Shown here one piece after another: positions 16,376 to 25,225 of a stretch of DNA of 64,000 nt (position 1 is its first letter; the number at the start of each line of letters is the position of its first letter). The notes beneath the pieces are model-generated. The model saw only the letters and a list, made by a program, of their open reading frames with translations, searched no databases and was not told the DNA's origin. This stretch comes from Nonomuraea angiospora (lineage in GTDB: Bacteria > Actinomycetota > Actinomycetes > Streptosporangiales > Streptosporangiaceae). The position numbers were made by a program, and so were the translations under genes. The DNA lies in contig NZ_JADBEK010000001.1 in NCBI RefSeq assembly GCF_014873145.1, forward strand, positions 3,100,001 through 3,164,000, read 5' to 3'.

Positions 16376-16669
16376 ATGCGCGCGATCGCCATCGCCCTGC
16401 TCGCCGGCCTCACCACGGTAGGTGTCGCGGCCCCGGCCGCCCAGGCGTCGGCCGCCGGCCGGGCGCCGTCCTGCCTGGCGTACAAGCTGGACGACAGGGG
16501 CGCCCAGGACGAGCTGTGGGTCTGGAACAACTGCAAGAAGGCCGTGAACTTCCGCGTCCGGCTCGCCAACGGGCCCGACAGCTACTGCACCTACAAGGAG
16601 CCGCGCTCCACGTACAGCAAGTTCACGTGGGAGTGGCCGCAGCGGTTCGACGGGCTCATCACATGCTGA
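16376..16669 (+). CDS. small secreted four-Cys protein, tendamistat-like (paralogue 3)
   Basis: 97 residues, cysteines 33, 53, 71, 97 (spacing 19, 17, 25), signal peptide to about QASA (25). The LDDRGAQDEL block is identical to paralogue 2, and the end is WPQRFDGLITC. Paralogues 2 and 3 are closest to each other, paralogue 1 more distant, as expected of successive duplications. The last 11 bases overlap the convergent gene at 16659. GGAAGGAGCCGAGAAC precedes the ATG. Confidence 0.75.
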   Translation: MRAIAIALLAGLTTVGVAAPAAQASAAGRAPSCLAYKLDDRGAQDELWVWNNCKKAVNFRVRLANGPDSYCTYKEPRSTYSKFTWEWPQRFDGLITC

Positions 16670-17396
16670 GGTCCCCCGTCTCCATGTAGATCTCGTCCAC
16701 CACCTCCACCTGGGCGTGGAAACCGTGCTCCCCGGTACGGGAGACGCCCAGGTCGAAGTCCCCCTCCGCCGTGTCGCCGGCCACGAGCCGCCGCCGGGGC
16801 GTGTCCACCCGGCCGAACGTCACCGGCACCGGACGCCCGAAGTCCGCGGGCGGCTCTCCGGTGACGCCGGGCTCGTGGCGCACGGTCCCCCGGACCAGGC
16901 GGACGGCGAGGACCTGGTCGAAGTCGGGGCGGGCGGTGATCTCGTGCGCGAGGTGCAGCCCGCCCGCCCGGCCGAAGCACAGGTAGCCCAGCGGCGCCCG
17001 GTCGTCGTGACGCGCAGCCGGGTCGAGCCGCCGGAAGAACAGGACTCGCGTGATCCGCGCCGTGACGTCCTCGGCGACCGGGACGCCGCCGCGCTCGAAG
17101 TGCCCCCGGAAGACGGTGCCCCGCACCGAGGTCCGCACCGGCCCGCCGTCGGGGTCGAGCTCCAGGATGTCGAACGGGTCCGGCACGAACGTGCGCAGGC
17201 CCTCGATCTTGCGCACCGCCTCGCGCACGTCGTCGCGGAAGCCGACCTCCATGAGCACCTGGAAGCGGTGCGCCGGGACGTGGAACATCGGCAGGTGCGA
17301 GAAATAGAGCGGGTCGTCGCCGAAGAGCAGCATTCCGTGGACGTCGAACGTCTCGGGCTGGGCCCGGTGATGGGCAGGGTCGTGGTGCGCGCGCAT
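16659..17396 (-). CDS. conserved hypothetical protein
   Basis: 245 residues from ATG 17396 with CGGAGGCGAC upstream. No signal peptide or membrane segment. Starts with His-rich MRAHHDPAHHRA, then MLLFGDDPLYFSHLPMFHVPAHRFQVLMEV, a pattern I have a sense of from actinomycete proteins of unknown function with a beta-rich core. Convergent with the secreted-protein operon (11-base tail overlap). I do not recognise a function. Confidence 0.6.
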   Translation of the reverse strand: MRAHHDPAHHRAQPETFDVHGMLLFGDDPLYFSHLPMFHVPAHRFQVLMEVGFRDDVREAVRKIEGLRTFVPDPFDILELDPDGGPVRTSVRGTVFRGHFERGGVPVAEDVTARITRVLFFRRLDPAARHDDRAPLGYLCFGRAGGLHLAHEITARPDFDQVLAVRLVRGTVRHEPGVTGEPPADFGRPVPVTFGRVDTPRRRLVAGDTAEGDFDLGVSRTGEHGFHAQVEVVDEIYMETGDLSM

Positions 17397-17568
17397 CGTC
17401 GCCTCCGGTTTTCCGCTGGGCACCCAGTACAGCCCCGCGGCCCGGTGAACGCCTGAGTACGGGCTACTCAATCGCCCCCCTGTAATCGGCGCTCAAGCGG
17501 CGTGCAATCCGCCTCGCGTACAACTCGGGACAACGCCCGCGGCGGGCGAGGAGAGGGCGGGGAGAGCG

Positions 17569-17946
17569 ATGGGCACGGGACTGGGGCTGGCACTGGCGAT
17601 CACGGGCGCGACGATGCTGGTCCTGGCGTGCGTCTGGCTGCCGTTCCTGATCGCCTCCTGGACCGGCCGGCAGCTCCTGGCCACCGGCATCGCCGCGCAG
17701 GCGGTGATCGAGTCGATGGCCGACACCGGCGTGACGATCAACGGGCAGCCGCTCGTCAGCTTCGTCCTGGGCGTGCGGACGCAGGACGGGCAGGTGCACC
17801 GGGTCACGCACCGGCAGTCGCTGCCGCGCCTGCCCATGGGCATGGTCGTGCCCGGCGCGGTGGTGCCGGTCAAGGTGGACCCGCAGCGGCGCGACCGGGT
17901 GCGCATCGACTGGGCGTCCTGGCGCCCCGCCCCGCACGGCGCGTAG
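17569..17946 (+). CDS. small membrane protein, DUF3592-like
   Basis: 125 residues. One long hydrophobic N-terminal segment (ALAITGATMLVLACVWLPFLIASW) and then a soluble beta-rich domain with IAAQAVIESMADTGVTINGQPLVSF and VVPGAVVPVKVDPQRRDRV, the pattern of short DUF3592-type proteins that carry a membrane anchor and an SH3-like fold. Possibly a membrane-associated accessory protein; function unknown. Followed by a strong terminator. Confidence 0.6.
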   Translation: MGTGLGLALAITGATMLVLACVWLPFLIASWTGRQLLATGIAAQAVIESMADTGVTINGQPLVSFVLGVRTQDGQVHRVTHRQSLPRLPMGMVVPGAVVPVKVDPQRRDRVRIDWASWRPAPHGA

Positions 17947-17964
17947 CCGCCCAGCGTCAAACCG

Positions 17965-18003
17965 ACCCGTCCGGTGGTTTCCGGACGGGTTACGTTCTTT
18001 TTT
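17965..18003 (+). terminator. rho-independent terminator
   Basis: ACCCGTCCGG (17965-17974), loop TGGTTT, CCGGACGGGT (17981-17990): a perfect 10-bp stem, followed by TACG and a T-rich run TTCTTTTTT. Ends transcription of the small membrane protein and insulates the GH127 operon. Confidence 0.85.
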
Positions 18004-18020
18004 CCATCCGGTCCTAACCC

Positions 18021-18050
18021 TTGGCAACTTACCTCCCAGACACCTAAGGT
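18021..18050 (+). promoter_or_regulatory. probable promoter of the GH127 peptide-uptake operon
   Basis: TTGGCA (18021-18026), an 18-base spacer and TAAGGT (18045-18050) fit a vegetative promoter about 34 bases before ATG 18084, between the upstream terminator and the first gene. Confidence 0.5.
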
Positions 18051-18083
18051 TCAGTGCAATGCCACACATTACTGGGAAGGTTC

Positions 18084-19997
18084 ATGACGTCCAAGCAGGT
18101 CAGGCCCCTGGCCGGCGCCGTACGCACCACCGCAGGAGCGGTTCGGCCGCTGTCCGGAGCACGCATCACCGGCGGACTGCTGCATGACTGGCAGCGCCGC
18201 AACCGCAGGGCCACAATCCCCCACACCATCGAGCAGCTCCGCGCGGCGGGCAACGTCGCCAACCTGAGCCGCCTCCTGGAGGACGACCCCGCCCCCTACC
18301 GGGGCCGCTACCCCTTCCTCGACACCGACCTGTACAAGACCCTCGAAGGTCTGGCGTACGAGCTCGGCGACGGAGACACCCCGGCCAGGGAGTTCTTCGA
18401 CGAGGTGGTCGGCCTGCTGGAACGGGTCCAGGCCGGCGACGGCTACCTCAACTCCTTCTTCCAGGACCCGGCTTCGGACAAGAAGCCCTGGGAGGACCTG
18501 GCCTGGGGACACGAGCTCTACAACCTGGGCCACCTCATCCAGGCGGCCGTCGCCGCCAACCGGCGGATGGGCGACGACCGGCTGCTGCGCGTGGCCACGC
18601 GCTTCGCCGACCTGGCGGTGGAACGTTTCGGGGAGACGGGCATCTGCGGCCATCCCGAGGTGGAGATGGCGCTGGTCGAGCTCTACAGGGAGACGGGCGA
18701 GCGCCGCTACCTGACGCTGGCCTCGGCGTTCGTCGACCGCCGCGGCACCGGGCAGATGGAGCACCGCACCTTCTCCGGCGAGTACTTCCAGGACCACGTG
18801 CCGTTCCGCGAGCTCCCGTCGGTGACGGGCCACGCGGTGCGCATGGCCTACCTGGCGGCGGGCGCGGCCGACGTCTTCCTGGAGACCGGCGACCGGTCGC
18901 TGTTCGAGGCGCTGGAGCGGCTCTGGGACGACATGGTGGCGACCAAGCTGTACGTCACCGGCGGCCTGGGCAGCCGCCACTCCGACGAGGCGATCGGCGA
19001 CCGGTACGAGCTGCCGTCCGAGCGCGCCTACAGCGAGACCTGCGCGGCCATCGGCGTCATGCAGTGGGCGTGGCGGATGTTCCTGGCCGGCGGCGACGCG
19101 AAATACCTCGACGTGTTCGAGCGCGTGCTCTACAACGCCTACGCCGTGGGCCTGTCGGCCGACGGCACGGCGTTCTTCTACGACAACCCGCTGCAGCGCC
19201 GCCCCGACCACGCGCAGCGCAGCGGCGCGGAGGCCGGCGGCGAGCCGCTGCGCCGCGCCTGGTTCACGTGCCCGTGCTGCCCGCCCAACATCGTGCGGTG
19301 GATGGCCCAGCTCGCCGACTACGTGGCAGCCGAGCGGGACGGCGCCGTGCTGATCACCGCCTACACGCAGGCCACCATCCGGACGGCCGAGCTGGAACTG
19401 GCGATGGAGACGGCCTACCCGTGGGACGGCGACGTGCGCATCTCCGTCGAGCGGGCGCCGGAGGGGCCGTACGGGCTGGTGCTGCGCGTGCCCGGCTGGG
19501 CCCGGAACGTGACGGTCACCGTCAACGGCGAGCCCTGCGAGACGCCGCGGTCCGGCGGCTGGGTCACCCTGCACCGCGCGTGGTCGCCGGGCGACGAGGT
19601 GCGCCTCACCCTGCCCATGCCGGTCCGCGCGCACGGCTCGCACCCCTACCTGGACGCCACCCGGGGTGCGGTCAGCCTGGCCCGGGGGCCGCTCGTGTAC
19701 TGCGTCGAGCAGCACGACAGCCCGCAGGCCCCCGTCGACGACCTGCTCGTCGGCGCCCACGACGTTGTTAACGCGCACACCGAGCGCCGTGACGCGGCCG
19801 TCGTGCTGCGTCTGGAGGCGGACGCGGCTCCCCCGCCCGCCACCGAGCTCTACCCCGAGCTCCCTCTGCACGAGGCGCTCCCGGAGACGAGGGCCACCGC
19901 GACCTTCGTCCCCTACTTCCTGTGGGGCAACCGCGGCCCCCAAGCCATGCGGGTCTGGGTCAGGACCCCCTGGACCAACGGAAAGAAGGCATCATGA
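18084..19997 (+). CDS. glycoside hydrolase family 127, beta-L-arabinofuranosidase
   Basis: 637 residues. The family's zinc-thiolate site is complete: Glu318-Thr-Cys320 (SETCAA) and Cys398-Cys399 in TCPCCPPNIVRW, matching Glu338/Cys340/Cys417/Cys418 of Bifidobacterium HypBA1, where Cys417 is the nucleophile. HypBA1 removes beta-L-arabinofuranose from hydroxyproline-linked arabino-oligosaccharides. There is no signal peptide, so it acts in the cytoplasm. ATG 18084 has GGGAAGG upstream. First gene of an eight-gene operon with a peptide importer and two proline-specific peptidases; its TGA overlaps the next ATG. Confidence 0.92.
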   Translation: MTSKQVRPLAGAVRTTAGAVRPLSGARITGGLLHDWQRRNRRATIPHTIEQLRAAGNVANLSRLLEDDPAPYRGRYPFLDTDLYKTLEGLAYELGDGDTPAREFFDEVVGLLERVQAGDGYLNSFFQDPASDKKPWEDLAWGHELYNLGHLIQAAVAANRRMGDDRLLRVATRFADLAVERFGETGICGHPEVEMALVELYRETGERRYLTLASAFVDRRGTGQMEHRTFSGEYFQDHVPFRELPSVTGHAVRMAYLAAGAADVFLETGDRSLFEALERLWDDMVATKLYVTGGLGSRHSDEAIGDRYELPSERAYSETCAAIGVMQWAWRMFLAGGDAKYLDVFERVLYNAYAVGLSADGTAFFYDNPLQRRPDHAQRSGAEAGGEPLRRAWFTCPCCPPNIVRWMAQLADYVAAERDGAVLITAYTQATIRTAELELAMETAYPWDGDVRISVERAPEGPYGLVLRVPGWARNVTVTVNGEPCETPRSGGWVTLHRAWSPGDEVRLTLPMPVRAHGSHPYLDATRGAVSLARGPLVYCVEQHDSPQAPVDDLLVGAHDVVNAHTERRDAAVVLRLEADAAPPPATELYPELPLHEALPETRATATFVPYFLWGNRGPQAMRVWVRTPWTNGKKAS

Positions 19998-21697
19998 TGA
20001 GGAGATCGGCGGCGCTCGCGAGCGTCACCATGACCACCGTGCTCGCGCTCACCGCGTGCGGCGGGGGCGGCGGCGCGGCGGCCCCCGGCACGGGCGCCGG
20101 CACCGGCGCCTCGGGCGGGCCGGGCGCGCCCGCCGCGACGGGCGGCACCGTGCGCATCCTGGCCAAGGCGGACTTCTCCCATCTGGACCCGGCGCGGGGC
20201 TTCGACGGCGGAGTGAACAACTTCTACCGGCTCATCTACCGGGGACTGACGATGTTCGGCGCGGGTCCGGGCGCCGAGGGCACGAAGATCGTGCCCGACC
20301 TGGCCACCGACACCGGGACGCCGTCGGACGGCGGCAAGACGTGGACGTTCAAGCTCAAGGACAACCTGTTCTTCGAGGACGGCTCGCCGATCAACAGCGA
20401 GTCCGTGAAGTTCGGCTTCTCGCGCTCGTTTGACCCGGAGGCCGGGATCGGCTCGCCGTACGGGAAGCTGCTGCTGGACGCGCCGAAGGACTACAAGGGC
20501 CCGTACCTGGACGGCGACCTGAAGACGATCGAGACGCCCGATGACAAGACGGTCGTCTTCCACCTGAAGAAGCCCTTCGCCGACTTCCCGAGCGCGCTCG
20601 CGCTGGCCAACTTCACGCCCTTCCCCAAGGGCACGGGGGCGGGCGCGGCCTTCGACACCAAGCCGATCGCGAGCGGGCCGTACAAGGTGGCGAGCTACCA
20701 GCGCGGCGCATCGCTGAAGCTGGAGCGCAACCCGCAGTGGAAGCGTGAGACCGACAGCGTGCGGGCGGCCAAGCCGGACGCGTTCGAGTGGACGTTCGGC
20801 CTGGACCCGGCCACGATCGACGAGCGCATGCTGGCCGAGCAGGGCACCGACACCGACGCCATCGGCCCGTCGATCCAGGCGGCGACCGTGGCGCGGGTGC
20901 AGGCGCCGCAGATCAAGCAGCGCACCCTGTCCGGGCTCAACGGCTGCACCACGTACATGGGCCTGAACACCACCAAGAAGCCCCTGGACGACGTGCGCGT
21001 GCGCCAGGCGATCAACTACGCGATCAACAAGGACACCGTGGTCGCGGGCATGGGCGGCGGCGCCCTGGCCGCCAAGGGCACCTCGATCCAGCCGCCCACG
21101 GTCGCGGGCCGGGTGGACTACGACCCGTACCCGTACAACCCCGAGGAGGCCAAGAAGCTGCTGGCCGAGGCCGGCCAGGCCGACGGGTTCACCCTGACGC
21201 TCGACACCCGCCCGGACCCGAAGATGGCCGCGGTGGCGGTGGCGATCCAGGACGCGCTCAAGCAGGTGAAGATCGACGTCAAGATCAACAACATCGACAC
21301 CTCGACGTACTACGAGGTCATCGGCACGCCGGCGCAGCAGCACGACGCCGCCGTCACCGGCTGGTGCCCCGACTGGGCCTCCGGCGCGACGTTCCTGCCG
21401 CCGCTGTTCGACGGCCGCAACATCACCGCCAAGGGCAACTCCAACCTCGCGCAGATCAACGACAAGGGCATCAACCAGCGGATCGACGAGATCGCCGCGA
21501 TGACGGACGTGCAGGCGGCCAACGCGGCCTACGGCGAGCTCGACAAGCAGATCATGAAGGAGGCGCCGATCGTCCCGCTGGCCTACGAGAAGCTCATCCT
21601 CCTCGTCGGCTCGAACATCGCCGGCGCCTACCAGTCCAACTCCTTCTCCGGCGGCATCGACCTGATCTCCGTCGGCCTGGCGAAGCCGACGAAGTAA
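19994..21697 (+). CDS. peptide-binding lipoprotein of ABC importer (SBP_bac_5)
   Basis: 567 residues. Lipobox LTAC (Cys22), a Gly/Ala linker, then the family 5 binding protein fold: DLATDTGTPSDGGKTWTFKLKDNLFFEDGSPI, TPFPKGTG, VRQAINYAINKDTV, ADGFTLTLDTRPDPK. Such proteins bind oligopeptides, dipeptides or nickel. ATG overlaps the GH127 stop (ATGA), so GH127 and this protein are translationally coupled. The peptidases downstream support a peptide ligand. Confidence 0.9.
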   Translation: MMRRSAALASVTMTTVLALTACGGGGGAAAPGTGAGTGASGGPGAPAATGGTVRILAKADFSHLDPARGFDGGVNNFYRLIYRGLTMFGAGPGAEGTKIVPDLATDTGTPSDGGKTWTFKLKDNLFFEDGSPINSESVKFGFSRSFDPEAGIGSPYGKLLLDAPKDYKGPYLDGDLKTIETPDDKTVVFHLKKPFADFPSALALANFTPFPKGTGAGAAFDTKPIASGPYKVASYQRGASLKLERNPQWKRETDSVRAAKPDAFEWTFGLDPATIDERMLAEQGTDTDAIGPSIQAATVARVQAPQIKQRTLSGLNGCTTYMGLNTTKKPLDDVRVRQAINYAINKDTVVAGMGGGALAAKGTSIQPPTVAGRVDYDPYPYNPEEAKKLLAEAGQADGFTLTLDTRPDPKMAAVAVAIQDALKQVKIDVKINNIDTSTYYEVIGTPAQQHDAAVTGWCPDWASGATFLPPLFDGRNITAKGNSNLAQINDKGINQRIDEIAAMTDVQAANAAYGELDKQIMKEAPIVPLAYEKLILLVGSNIAGAYQSNSFSGGIDLISVGLAKPTK

Positions 21698-22612
21698 ATG
21701 GCCGTCGTCGCTTACTCCCCGAGCACGTCGAGGGCACGGGTCACGAGCGCGCTGCTGCGCGACAGGGGCGCGGTGCTGAGCACCGCGTTCCTGTCGCTGA
21801 TCGTGCTGATGGCGATCTGCGCGCCGCTGATCAGCGCGATCACCGGCCACGGCCCGAACGACTTCGACACCGCCGCCGTCAACACCGACCTGGGCGGGGT
21901 GCCGCACGGGTCGCTCGGCGGCATCAGCGCCGAGCACCTGCTGGGCGTCGAGCCGCAGAACGGCCGCGACATCCTGGCCCGCATCGCCTACGGCGCCCGC
22001 GTCTCGCTGCTGATCGCGGCCTCCGCCACGGTGCTGACGACCCTGCTGGGCGTGGTGCTGGGCATGCTGGCCGGGTTCTACCAGGGCTGGGTGGACCAGC
22101 TGATCTGTCGGGTCATGGACTTCCTCATGGCCTTCCCCGCGCTCATCTTCATGATCGCGATCCTGTCGTCGCTGCCGCAGGGGAACCGGCCGGTGCTGCT
22201 GGTCCTGGTGATCAGCTTCTTCGGCTGGCCGTACCTGGCACGGGTGGTGCGCGGGCAGACGATGACGCTGGTGAACAGGGAGTTCGTGGAGGCCGCCCGA
22301 GCGTCGGGCGCCTCCACGGGCGCGCTGGTGTTCAAGGAGATCCTGCCGAACCTGCGCAGCTCGCTGATCGTGATGACCACCCTGGCCGTGCCCGGCTACG
22401 TCGGCACCGAGGCGGGGCTGTCGTTCCTCGGCGTCGGCGTGCAGCCGCCGACGCCGTCATGGGGGCAGATGATCTTCAGCTCGGTCGGCTGGTACGCCGT
22501 CGATCCGATGTACTTCGCGATCCCCGGCGGGTTCCTGTTCCTCACCGTGCTGTCCATGACGGTGCTCGGCGACCGGCTGCGGGCCGCCTTCGACGCCGGG
22601 GAGGCCTCATGA
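21698..22612 (+). CDS. peptide ABC transporter permease (DppC/OppC family)
   Basis: 304 residues; its ATG follows the previous TAA with no gap. N-terminal segment plus five more hydrophobic stretches. The EAA motif region EFVEAARASGASTGALVFKEILPN is characteristic of peptide permeases. Order binding protein, DppC-type, DppB-type is inverted relative to the usual B-C order. Inner-membrane half-channel. Confidence 0.9.
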   Translation: MAVVAYSPSTSRARVTSALLRDRGAVLSTAFLSLIVLMAICAPLISAITGHGPNDFDTAAVNTDLGGVPHGSLGGISAEHLLGVEPQNGRDILARIAYGARVSLLIAASATVLTTLLGVVLGMLAGFYQGWVDQLICRVMDFLMAFPALIFMIAILSSLPQGNRPVLLVLVISFFGWPYLARVVRGQTMTLVNREFVEAARASGASTGALVFKEILPNLRSSLIVMTTLAVPGYVGTEAGLSFLGVGVQPPTPSWGQMIFSSVGWYAVDPMYFAIPGGFLFLTVLSMTVLGDRLRAAFDAGEAS

Positions 22613-23607
22613 TGGCGCGCTACATCGCCGGGCGGCTCGCCTGGGTGCTGCTGATCCTCTTCCTGGTGTGCCTGTTCACGTTCATCATCTTCTTCACGCT
22701 CCAGCCCGACCCGGCGGTGATGATCTGCGGGAAGACGTGCACGCAGGAGCGCATCAACGAGATCCACGCGGTGCTGGGCCTGGACGAGCCGCTGCTGACG
22801 CAGTTCTTCGGCTTCCTCTTCGGGATCTTCGCCGGGCGCGACTACGGCCAGGGCGCGAACCTGGTGCACTGCGGCGCCCCGTGCCTGGGCTACAGCTTCC
22901 AGACCGGCCAGTCCGTGTGGGACATGGTGGTCGACCGGCTGCCGGTCAGCGCCACGGTCGCGATCGGCGCCGCGGTGCTGTGGCTGCTCATCGGGATCGC
23001 GGCGGGCCTGCTCAGCGCGGTCAAGGAGGGCACCTGGTGGGACCGCACGGCCATGGGCCTGGCGCTGGGCGGCTCCAGCGTCCCCAACTACGTGCTGGCG
23101 CTGGCGCTGCAGTACGTGCTGGTGGTGCAACTGCAGGTGCTGCCGTTCCCGCGGGCCGTGCCCTTCGCCGACGATCCGGTGGTGTGGTTCCAGTCGTACC
23201 TGATGCCGTGGATCGTGCTGGCCACCGGCTACGCCTGCCTCTACAGCCGGCTCACCCGGGCGAACGTGATCGACACCCTCGCCGAGAACTTCATGCGCAC
23301 GGCCCGCTCCAAGGGCCTGAGCCCGGCCCTGACCATGCGCAGGCACGCCCTGCGCCCGGCGCTGACGCCCATCGCCACGATCTTCGGCATGGACTTCGCC
23401 GCGCTGCTGGGCGGCGCGCTGATCACCGAGACGGTGTTCGGGCTGAACGGGGTCGGCAAGATGGCGGCGGACTCGATCTACAAGAACGACCAGCCGGTGA
23501 TCATGGCGGTGACGCTGCTGGCGGCGTTCTTCGTGGTGGTCGGCAACCTGGTGATCGACCTCGTCTACACGAGGCTGGACCCGAGAGTGAGGATCACGGC
23601 GAAATGA
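22609..23607 (+). CDS. peptide ABC transporter permease (DppB/OppB family)
   Basis: 332 residues. MARYIAGRLAWVLLILFLV start, large periplasmic loop with LGLDEPLLTQFFGFL (DppB hallmark), and EAA loop NFMRTARSKGLSPALTMRRHALRPALTPI. The first periplasmic loop carries four cysteines (CGKTC and CGAPC), unusual for the family and possibly forming disulfides. ATG overlaps the DppC-type stop; a second in-frame ATG follows at 22612. Confidence 0.9.
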   Translation: MMARYIAGRLAWVLLILFLVCLFTFIIFFTLQPDPAVMICGKTCTQERINEIHAVLGLDEPLLTQFFGFLFGIFAGRDYGQGANLVHCGAPCLGYSFQTGQSVWDMVVDRLPVSATVAIGAAVLWLLIGIAAGLLSAVKEGTWWDRTAMGLALGGSSVPNYVLALALQYVLVVQLQVLPFPRAVPFADDPVVWFQSYLMPWIVLATGYACLYSRLTRANVIDTLAENFMRTARSKGLSPALTMRRHALRPALTPIATIFGMDFAALLGGALITETVFGLNGVGKMAADSIYKNDQPVIMAVTLLAAFFVVVGNLVIDLVYTRLDPRVRITAK

Positions 23608-24416
23608 GCGACCTGCTTGTCGTGGAGGACCTCACCGTCACCTTCCCCACCACGCGCGGCCCGGTGGACGTGGTCAAGGGCGTGTCCTTCACCGTCGGAC
23701 GGGACGAGACCGTCGGGATCGTCGGCGAGTCCGGGTCCGGCAAGTCCATGACCAGCCTGGCGGTCATGGGGCTGCTGCCCAAGGGTGCCAGGACCAGCGG
23801 GAGCATCCGGCTGGACGGCACGGAGCTGCTCGGCCGCCCGGACCGCGAGCTGCGGCGGCTGCGCGGCGACCAGATGTCGATGATCTTCCAGGACCCTCTG
23901 TCGTCCCTGAACCCGTACTACACGGTCGGCCTGCAGATCGAGGAGATGTACCGTGCCCACCGCGGCGGCTCGCGCGCGGCGGCGCGGAAGGTCGCGGTCG
24001 AGGCGCTGCGGCAGGTGGACCTGCCCGAACCGGAGCGGCGGGTGGACTACTACCCGCACCAGTTCTCCGGCGGGCAGCGGCAGCGCGTCATGATCGCGAT
24101 GGCCCTGGTGTGCTCGCCGGCGCTGCTGATCGCCGACGAGCCGACCACGGCCCTGGACGTGACCGTGCAGGCGCAGATCCTGAAGCTGCTGGCCGGCCTG
24201 CGGCAGGAGCGCGGGATGGGCATGGTGTTCATCACGCACGACCTGGCCGTGATCAGCTCGATCGCCACGCGCGTGCTGGTGATGCGGCAGGGCGAGCAGG
24301 TCGAGTACGGCACGGCCGAGCAGGTCTTCGCCGAGCCGCGCCACGACTACACCCGGATGCTGCTGGAGAGCATCCCGCGCATCGACGATCCAGTAGACGG
24401 TGAGGTGAAGGCATGA
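23604..24416 (+). CDS. peptide ABC transporter ATP-binding protein (DppD/OppD type)
   Basis: 270 residues. Walker A GESGSGKSMT, Q-loop FQDPLSSLNPYY, signature FSGGQRQRVMIAMAL, Walker B LLIADEPTTALDVT, switch THDLAV. The DppD Fe-S or C-terminal oligopeptide extension is absent, since the protein ends soon after the HDYTRMLLESIPRI signature, which is common in actinomycetes. ATGA overlaps couple it to both neighbours. Confidence 0.92.
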   Translation: MSDLLVVEDLTVTFPTTRGPVDVVKGVSFTVGRDETVGIVGESGSGKSMTSLAVMGLLPKGARTSGSIRLDGTELLGRPDRELRRLRGDQMSMIFQDPLSSLNPYYTVGLQIEEMYRAHRGGSRAAARKVAVEALRQVDLPEPERRVDYYPHQFSGGQRQRVMIAMALVCSPALLIADEPTTALDVTVQAQILKLLAGLRQERGMGMVFITHDLAVISSIATRVLVMRQGEQVEYGTAEQVFAEPRHDYTRMLLESIPRIDDPVDGEVKA

Positions 24417-25225
24417 CGCTGCTGCGGGCCAAGGACCTGACCAAGCGGTTCGTCTCGCGCGGCCCGCTGGGCGCCAAGGCCGAGTTCACGGCGGTCGACC
24501 AGGTCAGCTTCGAGGTACGGCTCGGCGAGACGCTCGCCGTGGTCGGCGAGTCCGGCAGCGGCAAGTCGACCACCGCCCGCATGATCGCCAAGCTGATGGA
24601 CCCGAGCGAGGGCGCGCTGGAGTTCGACGGCGAGGACGTCACCCACGCCAAGGGGGCGGCGCTGGCCCGCTTCCGCGCCAACGTCCAGGTCGTCTTCCAG
24701 GACCCGTTCTCCTCGCTCAACCCCCGCCACACCGTCGAGCGGATCCTGATGGCGCCGCTGGACTACCAGGGCATCGCACCCGATGGCGGGCGGCGGGCGC
24801 ACGCCAAGGAGCTGATGGAACGGGTCGGGCTCAACCCCGACCACTCGCTGCGCTACCCCGCGCAGTTCTCCGGCGGGCAGGCGCAGCGCATCGGCATCGC
24901 CCGCGCGCTGGCCGTCAACCCCAAGCTCGTCATCTGCGACGAGGCCGTCTCGGCGCTGGACGTATCCGTGCAGGCACAGGTGATCGAGCTGCTGCGGCGG
25001 CTGCAGCGCGAGAGCGGCTTCAGCTACGTGTTCATCGCCCACGACCTGGCCGTGGTCCGGCAGATCGCGCAGCGGGTCGCGGTGATGAGCAAGGGGAAGA
25101 TCGTCGAGCTGGGGGACGCCGAGCAGGTCTTCGGCGAGCCCCGGCATGATTACACGCGTACGCTGCTGGCGGCCATCCCGCGCATCAACCCGGAGTGGGA
25201 CCGCCGCAGGAGGGAGAAGCTGTGA
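24413..25225 (+). CDS. peptide ABC transporter ATP-binding protein (DppF/OppF type)
   Basis: 270 residues. Walker A GESGSGKSTT, VVFQDPFSSLNPRH, FSGGQAQRIGIARAL, Walker B LVICDEAVSALDVS (Glu-Ala instead of the usual Glu-Pro), THDLAV-equivalent AHDLAV, and HDYTRTLLAAIPRI. Pairs with the DppD-type ATPase as a heterodimeric motor. Stop overlaps the GTG of the S33 peptidase gene (GTGA). Confidence 0.92.
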   Translation: MTLLRAKDLTKRFVSRGPLGAKAEFTAVDQVSFEVRLGETLAVVGESGSGKSTTARMIAKLMDPSEGALEFDGEDVTHAKGAALARFRANVQVVFQDPFSSLNPRHTVERILMAPLDYQGIAPDGGRRAHAKELMERVGLNPDHSLRYPAQFSGGQAQRIGIARALAVNPKLVICDEAVSALDVSVQAQVIELLRRLQRESGFSYVFIAHDLAVVRQIAQRVAVMSKGKIVELGDAEQVFGEPRHDYTRTLLAAIPRINPEWDRRRREKL

